A stretch of DNA of 64,000 bases from Hysterium pulicare CBS 123377 (lineage: Eukaryota; Ascomycota; Dothideomycetes; Hysteriales; Hysteriaceae): the NCBI GenBank assembly GCA_000467715.1, contig AJFK01000591.1, forward strand, positions 1 to 64,000, read 5' to 3'. The position numbers and the translations under genes are program-made. The notes under the pieces were generated by a model. The model saw nothing but the letters and a program-made list of their open reading frames with translations, ran no database searches and had not been told where the DNA came from. Below are positions 23,596 through 35,415 of this stretch, one piece after another (position 1 is the first letter of the stretch; the number at the start of each line of letters is the position of its first letter).

Positions 23596-24310
23596 TCATT
23601 CTGCCGAGATGTGTAGGTCCATCCTCAGAGTCCGTTTGTTAGACGTACTCGTCTTGCCCGGGCAAACAACTTGATGCTGTTCTTCCAAAGGTGTGAAGCC
23701 TGCTTTTTCGTAGAGATTGACCGCTGCGACGTTGTCTGAATTCGTACGCACAGAAAAGCACACAGACGGATAGCCTTTCTCCCGCAACATAGATCTACCA
23801 TACGCTATCGCTGCTTTGGCGAGAGCCTTGCCAACACCGCTACCCCCTGCACTATGAAGAACGAATAATGCATTGAGTTCGAATGCGTGATAGCCACCTC
23901 GAGAGAACTCCGAAGGTGGTCTGGATGAAAGATTCGGCCTCTCAACGGACCCAACAAGCACCAGCATACCTAGCCAATGTAATCGAACTATCTCACGAAG
24001 ACTTTCCTCCCGAGTCCATGTGCAGGCATCCGAGCTTTCTACTGCGGCGAACGTGAAAGAATTCGGGTCCTGTGTCCCCAAGTCAAGTCTTCCTCAAAAC
24101 AATGATGGAACCAAGGAAACTACCGAGTCGACTCTCCCATACACTCTGCTGGAACTGGGATTCTCGCTCATAAGTCGACGAAAATGAGTCAGGATCTTTC
24201 TTCAGAGAGTTCAAGCGGAATTCTTGTTGGAGAGAGACGAGTTCACTCCACGAAGTTGGGTCATTGCAGCTTTTTGGAAGAAGAATAACAGCATAATTAT
24301 TCGCGGCCAT
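23596..24310 (-). CDS. GNAT-family N-acetyltransferase, substrate unknown
   Basis: Predicted acetyl-CoA-dependent N-acetyltransferase. The N-terminal exon starts MAANNYAVILLPKSC at 24310. The C-terminal exon has the GNAT core: strand LNALFVLHSAGGSGVGKAL with the pyrophosphate-binding loop, then VCFSVRTNSDNVAAVNLYEKAGF, the usual NxxAxxxYxKxGF motif. The joint is uncertain: the best in-frame solution is a 40-nt GT..AG intron at 24093-24132, giving WERRLDLGTQDPNSF and 224 aa, but it lacks a clear branch point. An alternative 82-nt intron would skip a predicted beta strand. The family is broad, so the substrate cannot be told. Confidence 0.8.
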
Positions 24311-27131
24311 ACTACCGGAGCTATTTGCAATATATGAGTCGTTGCCACCAGGGCCGTGCGTGTGAAGTCTATTTAATTCATGACTGAACCATGACTTGAG
24401 GTATGACTCATTTACCTCATCCGATTTTCCGTGTACCTTTCAAGCCATCGCCGAACTCTGAAAGATGAAGCATCTTTGACGATGACTATCTTCTATTCTG
24501 CTTTCCATCTCGTCTGAATTTGAAGCATTGGCCGATGTTTCATACCGTGTTCTCGAAATATCGTTCGGGTTCAATGCATGGCTACTCCCTTTCAAAAATC
24601 GATCGAACCTGCTGTAGATTAGTCCGATATCTCTATATTGTTCCGGGTAATACTTATAAAAAAGTGAGGCCGTCCCGAAGGACGGTATGGGCCCTTAGGC
24701 CAGATACACCAGCAAGCATACCACCACAGACTCCCTCCTCAACCCGAGCACTGGATGACGGCGGAATGATCAACGTCAAAACGATCGTGTCTTCCCGAGA
24801 TCGGGCATAGAACACATTGCACAGAGGCATCGTACCCATCGAACGCTGCACAATCCTAGATGAATGTAACTCCTACTGGCTGCATCGGCTTCAAGCAGTC
24901 GCGTGAACGCTGGTTACGGACAAGCCGAAGCTTTGACGCTCACTCTAGAGAGGTCCCATCGCCAGTGCCTTCGATACCGCTGAGCATTGCCGTTGTAGCT
25001 TTCAATGTAACACTCATTGCTGAGATTGACATGGTCGAACGACCGAAACTCCTGGCAAATGTGTCCCCATCATTTGCATAACTCAGAAAGAGCGATCAAG
25101 GTGTTCAAATCTGACGTGCAAACAGGTCGGGTGCGGGAACAAGCCTTACGTCAACGTTTCCACAGCTGGACTTACGACTCTTGACCTCAGCGGCGACCTT
25201 CGTGTTCCACAGACCATCGACATCCACGCTTAGCAGGATCCTAGTCGAGTTGGCACAGATACCCACATAACCTCTCCCTCTCACCATCCAGTTGCCGGCG
25301 CTTTTGCAAGATCACAGCTTCGTTCTCTCTGAGCGTCGTGGCATTACCCTCTGAGACTAGTCTTTGTTACCTCTCCCAGGTCTTTAGAAGATCATGGAGG
25401 GCATAAAAAGCGGACAAAGTACATCCTCAAAAACCGCTTGCATCTCCACACGGGAGGATCATTCGCTACAGTAGTAGGAAGCTGTACGAATGCGGAGAGT
25501 CGGCGCTCATCAACGAACATGTACACTCAACGTACAAGTTGACGATTAACACGACTGGCCAGATATTACAATAGAGTAACTACGCCCAAAGAGTAATGAC
25601 CCAGGCGAAGGTTCAGCGATGGAGTGCAAGTGTGCTATGCGTCTGAATTATCACTTGGAGGGTGGAGACTGGGTCAGACATTCGTCCGTGTTGGGGTTGT
25701 CCGCCGTAAGGACGAGATGTACGGGACGTTTTCACCAAAGGTTTATAGCTGAAATGCCAATCAATGCATTGCTGCAGCCCTTTATGCGTACCAAGTCCAA
25801 TAGCGTGGTAGACTTCCAAGGCATAGCAAACAACGTTCTTAGAGCTTTAGATCCGGAGTGTGGCGGCCCGTCCTGACTCCATGTTTCGAGCATGGGAACC
25901 CCCAAACCCGTAATCCGCCTCGACCTCGCTGGGTGTGCAATGCCACCTTTCTGACGAGTGGATCTCAGCGTAATTACAGGGACGGTAGGGCCTGTTTGTA
26001 AGACTAGACCTTGTTGCCATGGTCATTGAGGCCGCGCTCATTCGTCCGCCCCTCCAAACGTTGCGTGCTAGCTGGATTGAAAGTCCCTTAGGCATGAACC
26101 AGCTGTTGGTATTCGGCGTTGCAGGCAAACAGCTACAGCGACAAACCCGACTGCGGTATCAATGGCTTGTGAAAATCCCAAAGACGATCCTCATGGAGGG
26201 GTCCGACATCTCCCACCAAGTCTCTCCTCCAAGCTGACCATTGGCGGCACCAACTGAAACTATCCATAATGGCCAGAGTCTGTTGTCCAGATGAGGAAAT
26301 CGACGCGGTTCTCGCATGAGAACTATAACACCCCGACAGGCACATGACGTCCTCAATTCGAAGCTAAACTTCCCGGACCTCGAGCCTCTCTTTGATGACC
26401 GTCGCGCTAGTCTACAACACCAGAAAGGCACTTCGACAAGCGATACGATGACTAGTCAAGAGGTCGGCGACATGACCGTGCTGCTACTTCTTTCCACGGA
26501 CAATGAAAAGAATACCGAAAGACGATTAGGGTTAAGATCCGAGCCCATCCTCCCCATGCAGCCGAATACAATGTTGCCATTGCAGCCCAAGCACCAAATA
26601 TATGCAAACAACTCATTTGAGACCATGCTATGAGGCTCGAGTGTGATATACGGCACAAGTGCAAGCGTACACGGGGCGCTGTTAAACATTCCGGCCCGCG
26701 AAGACCGAAAGATGGACATCGGGAACTATCGTGAGAGTGGAATGCGTGAATTGTGTCGTTGCTCGTGAATACGAGCGAGAGAAGAACAGATGGAGAGAGT
26801 TCGTGGTGTGGGTCATCCCCGCTGGTGTCGACATCGTTAGATATTGCAAAGGGTTTCAGAATTCCAGTGTTCGTGAAGGATCAAGGCTAGTTGCAAGCTG
26901 ATGCTGGAGACGGACGTTGACGGCAGAGACATTGTTGGTGTTGTTGAACTGGAAAGAGTTTTGAAATAATGCGGCTTAACGCGCTCTCGCGTTTTAGGCT
27001 TAGCGACTCGCGAGAGTCTTCTTTGTCACGTGACTGTTCTCCCTCACTGAAATTGTGATTCGGGTAAGCCACCATCGTTTGCCACAACACCTCACAGATG
27101 TACCCATAAAGATTGGGCTCTATAAGACATC
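24311..27131. other. 2.8-kb region without a recognised gene
   Basis: No intact gene is supported. Several minus-strand open pieces (25847-26128, 26159-26431, 26456-26719) are next to each other in different frames and could be remains of one coding region, but I do not recognise a family and find no convincing splice sites linking them. An equal possibility is noncoding DNA with chance open frames. The right end contains the RTP1 promoter. Confidence 0.35.
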
Positions 27132-30100
27132 ATGAATCCTCTCGAGGAAGCTGTCGAGCATGCCACTAACTTCATCAAGCCGCTCCTCGATGGGGGTTCT
27201 CGTAAGTCCATTGCTACATACGCCCAACACCACTAGTAATGCTGCTTTGCAGAAGATGAAATCGATAGTGGGGAGCGGTGGCTTCTTCAGCATCTGGGAT
27301 TTCTACCCGAGCCTGCGTTCAGCGGAGAGTCACTGAGAGAGGAGAAGCTTGTCAAACAAGCTTTTTCCTTGCTGCGTGACATCCACGATGCTGACAGAAT
27401 TAACGAGGCTGATTCACCTTACGACGGAACTCTTGTGGGCATAGTGTATGGCCTCATCGACTTCATCATTTTGCAAGGAATTGTACCATCGCTCTCTTCT
27501 GGTGTCATGTTCGCACAGCGCCCTCAGTCTGTTCTGATATCTGCCGCCTCGAAACCATCTGCACGAAACGACTCGTTGCTTGCTCACGTGCTCACAGGCT
27601 TACTATATGTCCTCGAGGAAAAGCGAACCGGTATTGAGCCACTCGTTTCTCAGCGGGCACTACCAGACGTCATTTCAGGAGCTGCAGAGCTGGCATTTTC
27701 GCCACAGGTCAACGGACAACTTCGAGGTTCCTCGGACTATGGTTATCAGTTCGCAGACCTAATACAGAAGTATGGCTTATTCAAATACCGTCTCACTTTT
27801 CATTCATTACTAGTTCACTAGCAACAAATAGAGCTTCCCCTAATTAAATGTCTAGGACTTCCACATCCAGGCTACTCCCAATCCTCACCACTTACCTACA
27901 GCAAGACATACCGCTATGGCTTCGCGGTCAACTATCCAATGTGCTATCATTACTGCCATTACGACCTCATGGTGTGAGGCATACGATTGAATTTATATGT
28001 CTCACCTTCTCTGGGCCCGTTCCCCAAATGCAGGAACAGTCACATTCACTTGCTCAGGGAGCTCCCGTCCCGCTAGAAGCGATCACCCAAGCATCTAGGT
28101 TACTTTCAACTATACCTAGTAAAATGCAACCCAATGATTGGTTCAGTCGACTTGCTCCGCAACTATGGGATCTACTTGACGGGTTGGGGGGGTCAGAGAT
28201 GAGCAAGGCTTCCGGACAGATCGTCGCAACAATCCTAAATCGTAAATCTTCGGGGGCTCCTGGGACGGTTGGGTGGAAGATATTTGCAGAGCCTTTGCTA
28301 CATGCAATCAGTCCGCCAATAACCGATAACCGCGCTGAACCGGCCACTGCTGGTTTGAGAAGCCAGACATTAGAACGAGTGGTTATCCTCGAAGCGGACC
28401 TCAAGCGTGCAATCCAACGTCTCGCTACAATTGTATCGTCGTATTCGCATCCCGGCCTAATCAAACGGCTTGTTGGCCCACTTCTTTTGGCGCTTTGGGG
28501 TTTATCAGAATATGCTAAATCACGAATTTCCACTGCTAATGGGGGCATGCCATATCTGGATTCTCAGTGGACGGATTTGCCCCGTGCTGTCCTGTCACGC
28601 TATGTGGAAATTGTTGGAGACCCTGAACGAATAGATGCAATAGCAAGGAACCTCTTCTGGGACGGCCAAGAGACTTGGACCTATGGCCCTGGATCCGAAG
28701 GTGGTGTGGAGATACGTCGTCGAAATGAATATCAAGGGAACCTCGAAGACATGAGCACTCTTCTGACTTGTATTAAGAAGATGGATGAGCGAGTCACTTC
28801 ATTCGTCGCATTGCTTTCGGAGGGTAGCATTGACGATGATGCTGCTGGCACAATATTCTTGAACTTCACCAAGAGGTGGCTTTTTGACGACCGGACAGGG
28901 AAAGGAGACGTACCAAGCCTGACAGGTTCTATAGGGGCCGATCCTCTGAAGGCGCTCATGAATGCCAAACTTTCCGAAGCAACAGCCTCAGCGTTCAAGG
29001 AAAAACTTGCTAGTCATCCTCAGCATATTATCGAGCTCATCAAACAACTACTGCTCGATTTTGTAGATGAGCACAAGTCGGTATCACAGCTTCGGAAAAT
29101 CTCGAACAAGGTGTCACTTGTCAGCCTTGGCAATATTGTAAATACGCAGAATACCCTCCGCCAGACATTGAAAGGTTCAGCTGAAGCTCATATCGTTGAC
29201 CCTAATTCTGAGAATCTCGTTTCCTTCTCTTTGAGCCTCCTTAGTACGCTCCTAGCATCTCCGGACTTCAAGAAGACACCGATCACAAATGAAGCTCTCT
29301 CAAACACCATACCATGCCTTCAATATTTAACGCAAAGCCACACATCAATACCAATTTCTTCCATGATCACAAATGCTGCCAGAAATCTGCTATCAATGCT
29401 AGCCCCTACTTCCATAACTTCGCCAGTCGCACATGAAGACCCTCTTGCCGCTTCTCGCATTACTCTCAGTTCAGCCCTGGCTGAAGTCACCTCTAACGAA
29501 CCTCCAAATCGCGCCTGGGCACTTTCGACGTTGAGGACTGTTATCACTAATACCATAACCTTCCCATTAGTCGACGTTCCGTCAACAACACATCTCATTT
29601 TGTCGGCCCCGCTTGCAGACAAAGACTCCTATGTCTACATGGCCGCCATTCCTGTACTTGTGGCGCTTGCTACTCAAGCACCGCAGCTTGTCATCCCCAT
29701 TGTGGTCGATGCGTTTATCGATTTGGACGAGAAATCCATACACAGACCAGAGGACGGGGCAGGGACTGAGGGATTAGATTGGAGACTCCGAATAGGCGAA
29801 GTGTTGAGCAACTTCATATCGGAAGATGGTTTCTGGAGTGCTAACCATAAGGAACTGAGCAAGAACCGTATTTTGAGCATAGTCACCGAGTCCATTCTCC
29901 TGGTAGCAAGTCGTCGAGGAAATCGCGTGAAGACACTCTCAAAGCGTAATGAACTTGCTGTTAAAGAGGAAAGGGAAAGAGCAGAGGGTGAGAAAGCCTG
30001 GGGAGGGCCTGTCCCTTCGCTACTCCCAACCAGAGGAAACGAAACCTCTATTCAGCAAAGAGAACGACATGCACTTGAACGGATAATGGAAGGTTGGAAA

Positions 30101-30622
30101 GATAGCGGCATCGAGGAAGATGTACGAATCAGAACATCGGCGTTGAGTATAATAGGCTGCGTCTTTGAACACCGCCTGGGATTGATCGATCAATTCACAG
30201 TTGATACTGCGGTACAAATAGTACTTGCTGCCCTTTCCATGGAAATAAGCATAGAAAAAGCAATCCTCCGCCGAGCTGCTGTGTTAGTCCTCATGGGGCT
30301 ATTAAGAGGGATGGATCATTTTCTTGAAGAGGATAAAGACATCGAGGTCGATTTAGAACCTCATCAATGGGCCGAAGTGGAAAAAACCTTGGGATGGGTT
30401 GAAGGGGAAGATATGGATGATTTGACTAGAGAACATGTAGTCAATGTACTTGAAGCTCTGGAGATCTGGAGAATGAAGAAGATATTTGGTCTGAAAGCCG
30501 GAGGCTTGACATGCATTCCTCCATTGGGTTTGGAAGGTAGATTGAAAGGTTTGAATGTTAGTCCACTAGCAAGTAAGGAAGGGCATAAGAAAAAGAGGCC
30601 GGTAGTAGAAGAAATTGAGTAG
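27132..30622 (+). CDS. RTP1: Rtp1/Tango6 family: RNA polymerase II nuclear-import factor
   Basis: HEAT-repeat-like helical protein; yeast Rtp1 binds karyopherins, nucleoporins and RNA polymerase II and is needed for nuclear import of the polymerase. Three exons, 27132-27201, 27253-27769 and 27856-30622, make 1117 aa, close to the family length. The C-terminal part contains the two Rtp1 domains: helical repeat SAPLADKDSYVYMAAIPVLVAL in the first and, from about residue 940, WKDSGIEEDVRIRTSALSIIG and RRAAVLVLMGLLRGMD in the second. The splice joints K|TSTSRLLP and Q|DEIDSGERW keep the frame. It converges with the SmF gene, 237 bp away. Confidence 0.88.
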
Positions 30623-30859
30623 GTCAGTCAATCAAAATTTCTGATATCGACCAAAGCAGTTCATGTTCGGCACTGTTGCATTTACTTTTCAACCCGTGGA
30701 AGTTAGTATCGAGACTCCGCCCTTCCAACAATAAACACTCCCTTTTTGCGCCTGACGGCCGCGAGTCAAACTTCTGCTCTCGATACCGTTTTAATAAAGT
30801 TCTTCGCAGCAGAGGATCGACATCTGTTCTTCATGTCTCGTGTGACCCCGAGATAGTCT

Positions 30860-31324
30860 TCATCCCGCCATATCTGCATCCCCGTTGCTCGTACCTGCAT
30901 TTGCGGCGGATATCCAGAGAACATTGTTGCATCTAAAAAATAGGTGTTAGCCTAGACATTAATATCCCACAATGTGGATTGACCATACCGAATCAGTACT
31001 TGTCCTAGAGTCCCTGTGCTCTTTCCGTCCACGAATTCCTCTGTTCCGGCGAGTTGAATGTTCATGTAGAGATCTGCACTGACAAGTCGGCCTTTGTACT
31101 CCGTTTGACCCCATTTTAGGCGTATAATGACTTCTTCGTTCACCCTAGACAGTAGCATTCATCAGATCAGTGTTCGCCAAAGGAGAAGATTATTAATGTT
31201 CTCTAGGTAAGAGGACGTACAAGCTTTGCAGCATGGGACGAGGATTGATGGGCGGTGATTGCATCTGATGCAGATTAGAGTGCAGCCTTGGAGCAGATTC
31301 TGAGTTTTTAAGACTTACAGCCAT
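30860..31324 (-). CDS. SMX3: Small nuclear ribonucleoprotein SmF
   Basis: Member of the heptameric Sm ring on U1, U2, U4 and U5 snRNAs. Four exons, 31324-31319, 31264-31221, 31144-30989 and 30932-30860, give 92 aa. Seen: [10 protein letters not shown], Sm1 motif [42 protein letters not shown], then Sm2 [11 protein letters not shown]. The first coding exon is only six bases (ATGGCT) before a strong GTAAGT donor and a 54-nt intron with CTAAT; a start at the next Met (MQSPPIN) would lose just two residues. The last intron falls in the Arg codon of LIR|CNN. Confidence 0.95.
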
Positions 31325-33742
31325 GAGTTGTGTCTGGGCCACGTAGTTGTGTTAAGTGAGGCGCTCCAGAGTTCAAAGATGAAGCCGCAATTGCAGCTCG
31401 ATGAATTTCTGAGCTAGGATTATCTATTATCCGGTCTACTTCGGAGCCATCGCACTATTATCCCCTCGAGTCATCCTCTTGCTCAAATTATACGCTCGAC
31501 GCCTGGCTTTGTATCTCACTTCGTCTCATGCAATTAAAATTTTGGACCAGCCGGGTCTTACCGAACACTACAACAATGGGCAAAGTTTACCCGTCAATTG
31601 AAGATCATCATGTAGATTTTATATTCTCAAACAATCCATTTTCTTCGTAGCTAGTGCTCCATTGGCTGGAAAGCATGTCACCCTTTCTTCAAAGGGACAT
31701 CTTGCTTGCTCCCTTGCATCCTTGGCGTGAACAGTGTCGCCTACCTCGATGCTACAGGCTCTGGTTGCGAGACTATGTGTATCTCATGTGTATCAGGACG
31801 GCAGGTGTGTACAGCAAAAGAGACATGGTATTGTCTGACCCTTAGGCTGTCAGGTGCAAACAATCTTACGGATTTGGCGTGCCTTTACTTGTTAAGCCAG
31901 GTGATACGGCAGAGGAAGAGAAATGTCTGGGATCGACCCAAGACTTTGAAACCGTACTACCATGGACAAGTGCGCTTCTCCCATGGAAGAGAAGAACGCG
32001 CTCTCGAGTTTGGAGGGTTTGGCAGGACTTCGGTGCATCAGGAGGGCACGAGGGCAGTGAATGTATGTTGAAGATTGGAAAGACTGGGCAAGAAGAATCG
32101 TGCGGCAGTGGGAGTCCTTGAGGGTTGGGATATTGATTGTCCTGATGGTGATACTCTTCAGAACGGGTGTCTTGGGCTTGCAACCCTAGGTTTAGTAGTT
32201 AAATGGGAGGCCGCTAATACCGTGGTCCTTTCTCATTCCTCGTGAACGAACGAGCGGAGAGTCTTGCACAGTGGTTAGAGCAACAGCTCAGAGAAAGTCA
32301 CGTGCCGCATGCTTAATCTTTCCATCGGTCCGTGAGCATACAAAAAAGGTGCGAGATACACACGGAGTGGCCGAGCACGATGCACATTTGCGGATCACTT
32401 CATCCCTTTCCCGTACGTCATGCTACTCTTATATTAATAGATGCCGCCGAAGCGACTTAGCAATCTACCTCATTTGAGCGCTTCATTCGCATCTCATCCT
32501 TCGAGCCTCCAAAAGTTCCAGAAATTCTCTTCGTCCTGCTTTCCTCGTCGTTATCTCTTCTGAACGCTTCAGGACATTGCACCATCATTTGCAATGGCCG
32601 GCTCATGCTGATGAGTTGGTGCGCTGCCTGATTGTTCATACTTCTTGAGGTCCACGTCGCGCTCTTGTGGCTGTACTAAATTTAGCCTCCAGGTCCAGGA
32701 CTCTCTTCCTGGCCTGCCTGGCATGCGTCTGTGTCTTTCAAATCCTGATGCTCCGTTACTCCAATGCGCAATATACTCTTAGTCAGTCCACCAGATATAC
32801 TCAAAATAACCTCTCTGAGATGAACTCATATAGACGCGTTACTGATTGGTAACTTCGGCCTTGCTCGCTTCCCACTTAGATGAGTCTGTCGTATCTTGCC
32901 GGCGGATCGACCTGGCGATCAAGCTTCGCTCGCATTTGCACTTTAACTACACGTCTCCCTACCCAAGTCTAGGCTCCAACTCCCCCTGCTAGCCCTTTCT
33001 ACCTGCCGTACCCTGGATTAGATGCTTGCAACTTCTGATAGTCTCTCCGCTGAAGCATTTCCCAACGTATCCGCATCTGCATCTCAATTTCCAGAGCATT
33101 CCCTTCCTGGAATCGATTCTTCCTCCTTCCTTGGAGTCCAATCCCTTACACTATCGGATACATGATTGTTCGAAGACCCAAACGTTGTCTAGCCCAACTA
33201 AAAGGTAATATATAGAAAATAAAGTTAATGGAGCGGTCATTAGCCATGTGTGACCGTTGTGTTTCGTCTGTCGAAGCACTGGGTAAGTCTTCTAGAGCCT
33301 GGCGACCAGACACATGCCTGACCACTCAATCGAACTGTTACCCGGGTACCTATGACAGCGTTGAAGAAGCCCTTGGCTTTCGCCGTGGACTGGTTTGAGA
33401 GCGACCGCCACCAACCTTCCCAGGAAACCTCAAACCAGTCAATATCGCTCGTTGACTAACTTTCTTGGAAAGTGGACTGCTCTGACGACCGCTGCACATG
33501 GTTTATCCAAATTGTCTATACGAAAGTCTGGCTACTTGAACACAAGACCAGAGTCTATTTTGTAGTGTCGCTGGGTCAACCTTTTCCGTTTGATTCTGAG
33601 TGGCAACTGTGTCACTCAAGATGAGAGAAGTATATGAAGGTGCTCCGTCCCGGCCTTTCATCGAAGACTTCTCTGTCATTAGTCTCGTCAGTTCTACTAC
33701 AAGTTGAAAGTCTTAGCTTCTTTAGTTGCCTTCATACCAATA
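31325..33742. other. 2.4-kb region without a recognised gene
   Basis: Lies between the SmF gene and the peptide-precursor gene. A plus-strand stretch near 31720-31860 reads as a Cys-rich segment (GCETMCISCVSGRQVCT) but has no Met, signal sequence or splice support. The right end must hold the promoter of the peptide precursor. An upstream ATG at 33634 opens a frame that overlaps the precursor start in another frame. Confidence 0.4.
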
Positions 33743-34651
33743 ATGTATTTGACCTTAGCAGCTGTGTTTGCCGCGGGCACTTTCTTAGCCGGTGTGGATG
33801 GTCTTCCTCGTCCCACTCAGGACTCCGAGGTATGAAGAAAGATTCTGAAACCTTTGGATACGCAAAACCATTGAACTGACATGATCACATAGTCAATAAT
33901 AGTTCCTGTTGACGGTGGGATTGTATCACTTGGTCAACCATCATCTACAACGACCTGGAGCGCTAAGAAACGAGAGCTAGATGCACAGAGCATTAGCTTC
34001 GGCGCTCCTCAGGGGCCAACACTAGGAAAGCCGGATACTACTGTTACCTGGGGTTCTGCTGAGAAACGAGATGCGAAGGCGCAAGGGATCAGCTTTGGTT
34101 CACCTCAAGGCCAAGGACCAACCCTTTCGAACCCATCGTCGACCATTACCTGGGGTTCTGTTGAGAAGCGGGATGCAGAGGCGCAAGGGATCGCCTTTGG
34201 TTCGCCGCAGAACCAGGGCCCGTCATTATCAAATCCGGGATCAACTACAACTTGGGGCTCAGGTGGGAAGCGTGAAGCAGATCCCCAAGTATTCGGGTTT
34301 GGTCCTTCGCAAGGTCCGACTCTCGGAAACCCGACATCGACTACGACTTGGGGCGAGAGCCAGAAGCGCGAAGCTGATGCTCAGACGCTTGGCTGGGGGC
34401 CATCCCAGGGACCACAGCTCGGAAACCCATCATCAACAATAACTTGGGACAAGAGTGAGAAACGCGAAGCAAATCCGCAAGGCCCAACGCTTGAGAATCC
34501 AAGCTCCACCGTCACTTGGGGAAATGGTGAACCAAATGGCGAACCTGCTCAAGGGCCGACGCTCGACAATCCTGATACAAGCGTAACATGGGATCCAAAG
34601 GACAAAAGGGAAGCTCCCGAAGACTTCTCCACGACCACCTTGCGCGAATGA
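33743..34651 (+). CDS. Secreted Kex2-type repeat peptide precursor (alpha-factor-like architecture)
   Basis: Two exons, 33743-33829 and 33893-34651, joined over a 63-nt intron with CTGAC, encode 281 aa. A signal peptide (MYLTLAAVFAAGTFLAGVDG) is followed by eight degenerate repeats containing P-x-(S/T)-T-x-T-W, for example NPSSTITW. Seven Lys-Arg sites lie at residues 55-56, 87-88, 121-122, 155-156, 187-188, 219-220 and 267-268. Each internal site is followed by Glu/Asp-Ala type dipeptides (EA, DA, then KA, EA, DP, DA or NP) up to a Gln, the pattern trimmed by Ste13-like dipeptidyl aminopeptidases in yeast alpha-factor. Predicted products are about 26-28 residues beginning with Gln. There is no cysteine in the mature repeats, so this is not the WCxxxGQxC-type ascomycete pheromone. 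The class (Kex2-processed repeat proteins) is known; this repeat I do not recognise. Function could be signalling, a surface peptide, or a RiPP precursor, though no UstY-type oxidase lies nearby. Confidence 0.85.
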
Positions 34652-35415
34652 GAGGCAGAAGATCAGATTTCACTCAATCCTGTGAGCGAATCCATCTCAT
34701 GGTCTGGCTATGGTCTTACTGATAGTCCGTCGTCTAGTTCTTTCAAGTTTCTACCATTCCTACGTCTCAACACGTCTTGCAGTTTGGTTAGCAGCGCGGC
34801 CGGAGATTTCTGTGATTACTGCTACTAGGTCTAGGACTCTTTCATGTCTTGAGAAATGTACTGTTGTGGCCGCGGAGGGTCCAACCAAAACCTTGGGTAT
34901 AAGGATAAGTGGCGGCAACAAAGCATGTCCCCCTTGAGTCTTCTAACATTTCTTTGCATCTCGGTGGAAGTATTTACTCGGTTACAACGATGAAAATAAT
35001 GGCGGGTATGGTGTTCTCGTAGTTAGACGCCACTAGGATTGTTCTGTTCTATCATTTTGAACTGGATACCTGTTTCTTTGATGTAAACAATATGGTTTGA
35101 AAATGGTTCCCCTACTCGTATATTTTAGAGTTAGTTGAGGAACAGATTTGAGAACGGCTACTTGCCAAATTCGCAGGACAAGTCATCAGTATCAAGAGTC
35201 ACAATAACAGAGCTGCAGGCCCGTGGCAGGTGCAATGCGTTTCAAACGTTGCAAGTCACCGTTCCCAAGACGAAATTGCTGTGAAATGCTAGTGTTCACA
35301 CAGTGCCGAGCCTCTTAGGCCCATGCCCATATGAGCTCAGTTCGCTTCACAAGGGAATATCTCCTCGAGCGCCTGTAGTTCAAGGCTCTCACCTTTTGAT
35401 TGTGGATAACATGGT
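34652..35415. other. Convergent intergenic region, no gene
   Basis: About 760 bp between the stop codons of the peptide precursor and the CXXC zinc protein gene. An open frame of 75 codons at 34710 has no similarity I recognise and is probably in 3' untranslated sequence. Confidence 0.45.

Noticed and set aside
24083-24150. Frameshift pseudogene reading of the GNAT gene
   Set aside because: A 40-nt GT..AG intron restores the frame and gives a normal GNAT N-terminal strand, so a broken gene is not required, though the joint remains unproven.
31706-31870. Cys-rich open stretch that might be a small secreted effector
   Set aside because: No ATG, signal peptide or splice joints in frame; the frame is opened by a non-ATG codon only.
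32256-32330. A tRNA-like D-arm (GTGGTTAGAGCA) suggesting a tRNA or tRNA-derived SINE
   Set aside because: No matching B box (GGTTCRANNCC), acceptor stem or anticodon arm could be paired downstream.
33634-33879. Separate 81-codon gene beginning at ATG 33634
   Set aside because: It overlaps the signal-peptide exon and intron of the peptide precursor in another frame and shows no domain; at most it is an upstream open frame.
33743-34651. Mating-pheromone (alpha type) gene
   Set aside because: The processing sites fit, but the mature repeats have no Cys pair and no WCxxxGQxC-like core, so calling it the pheromone gene is not supported.
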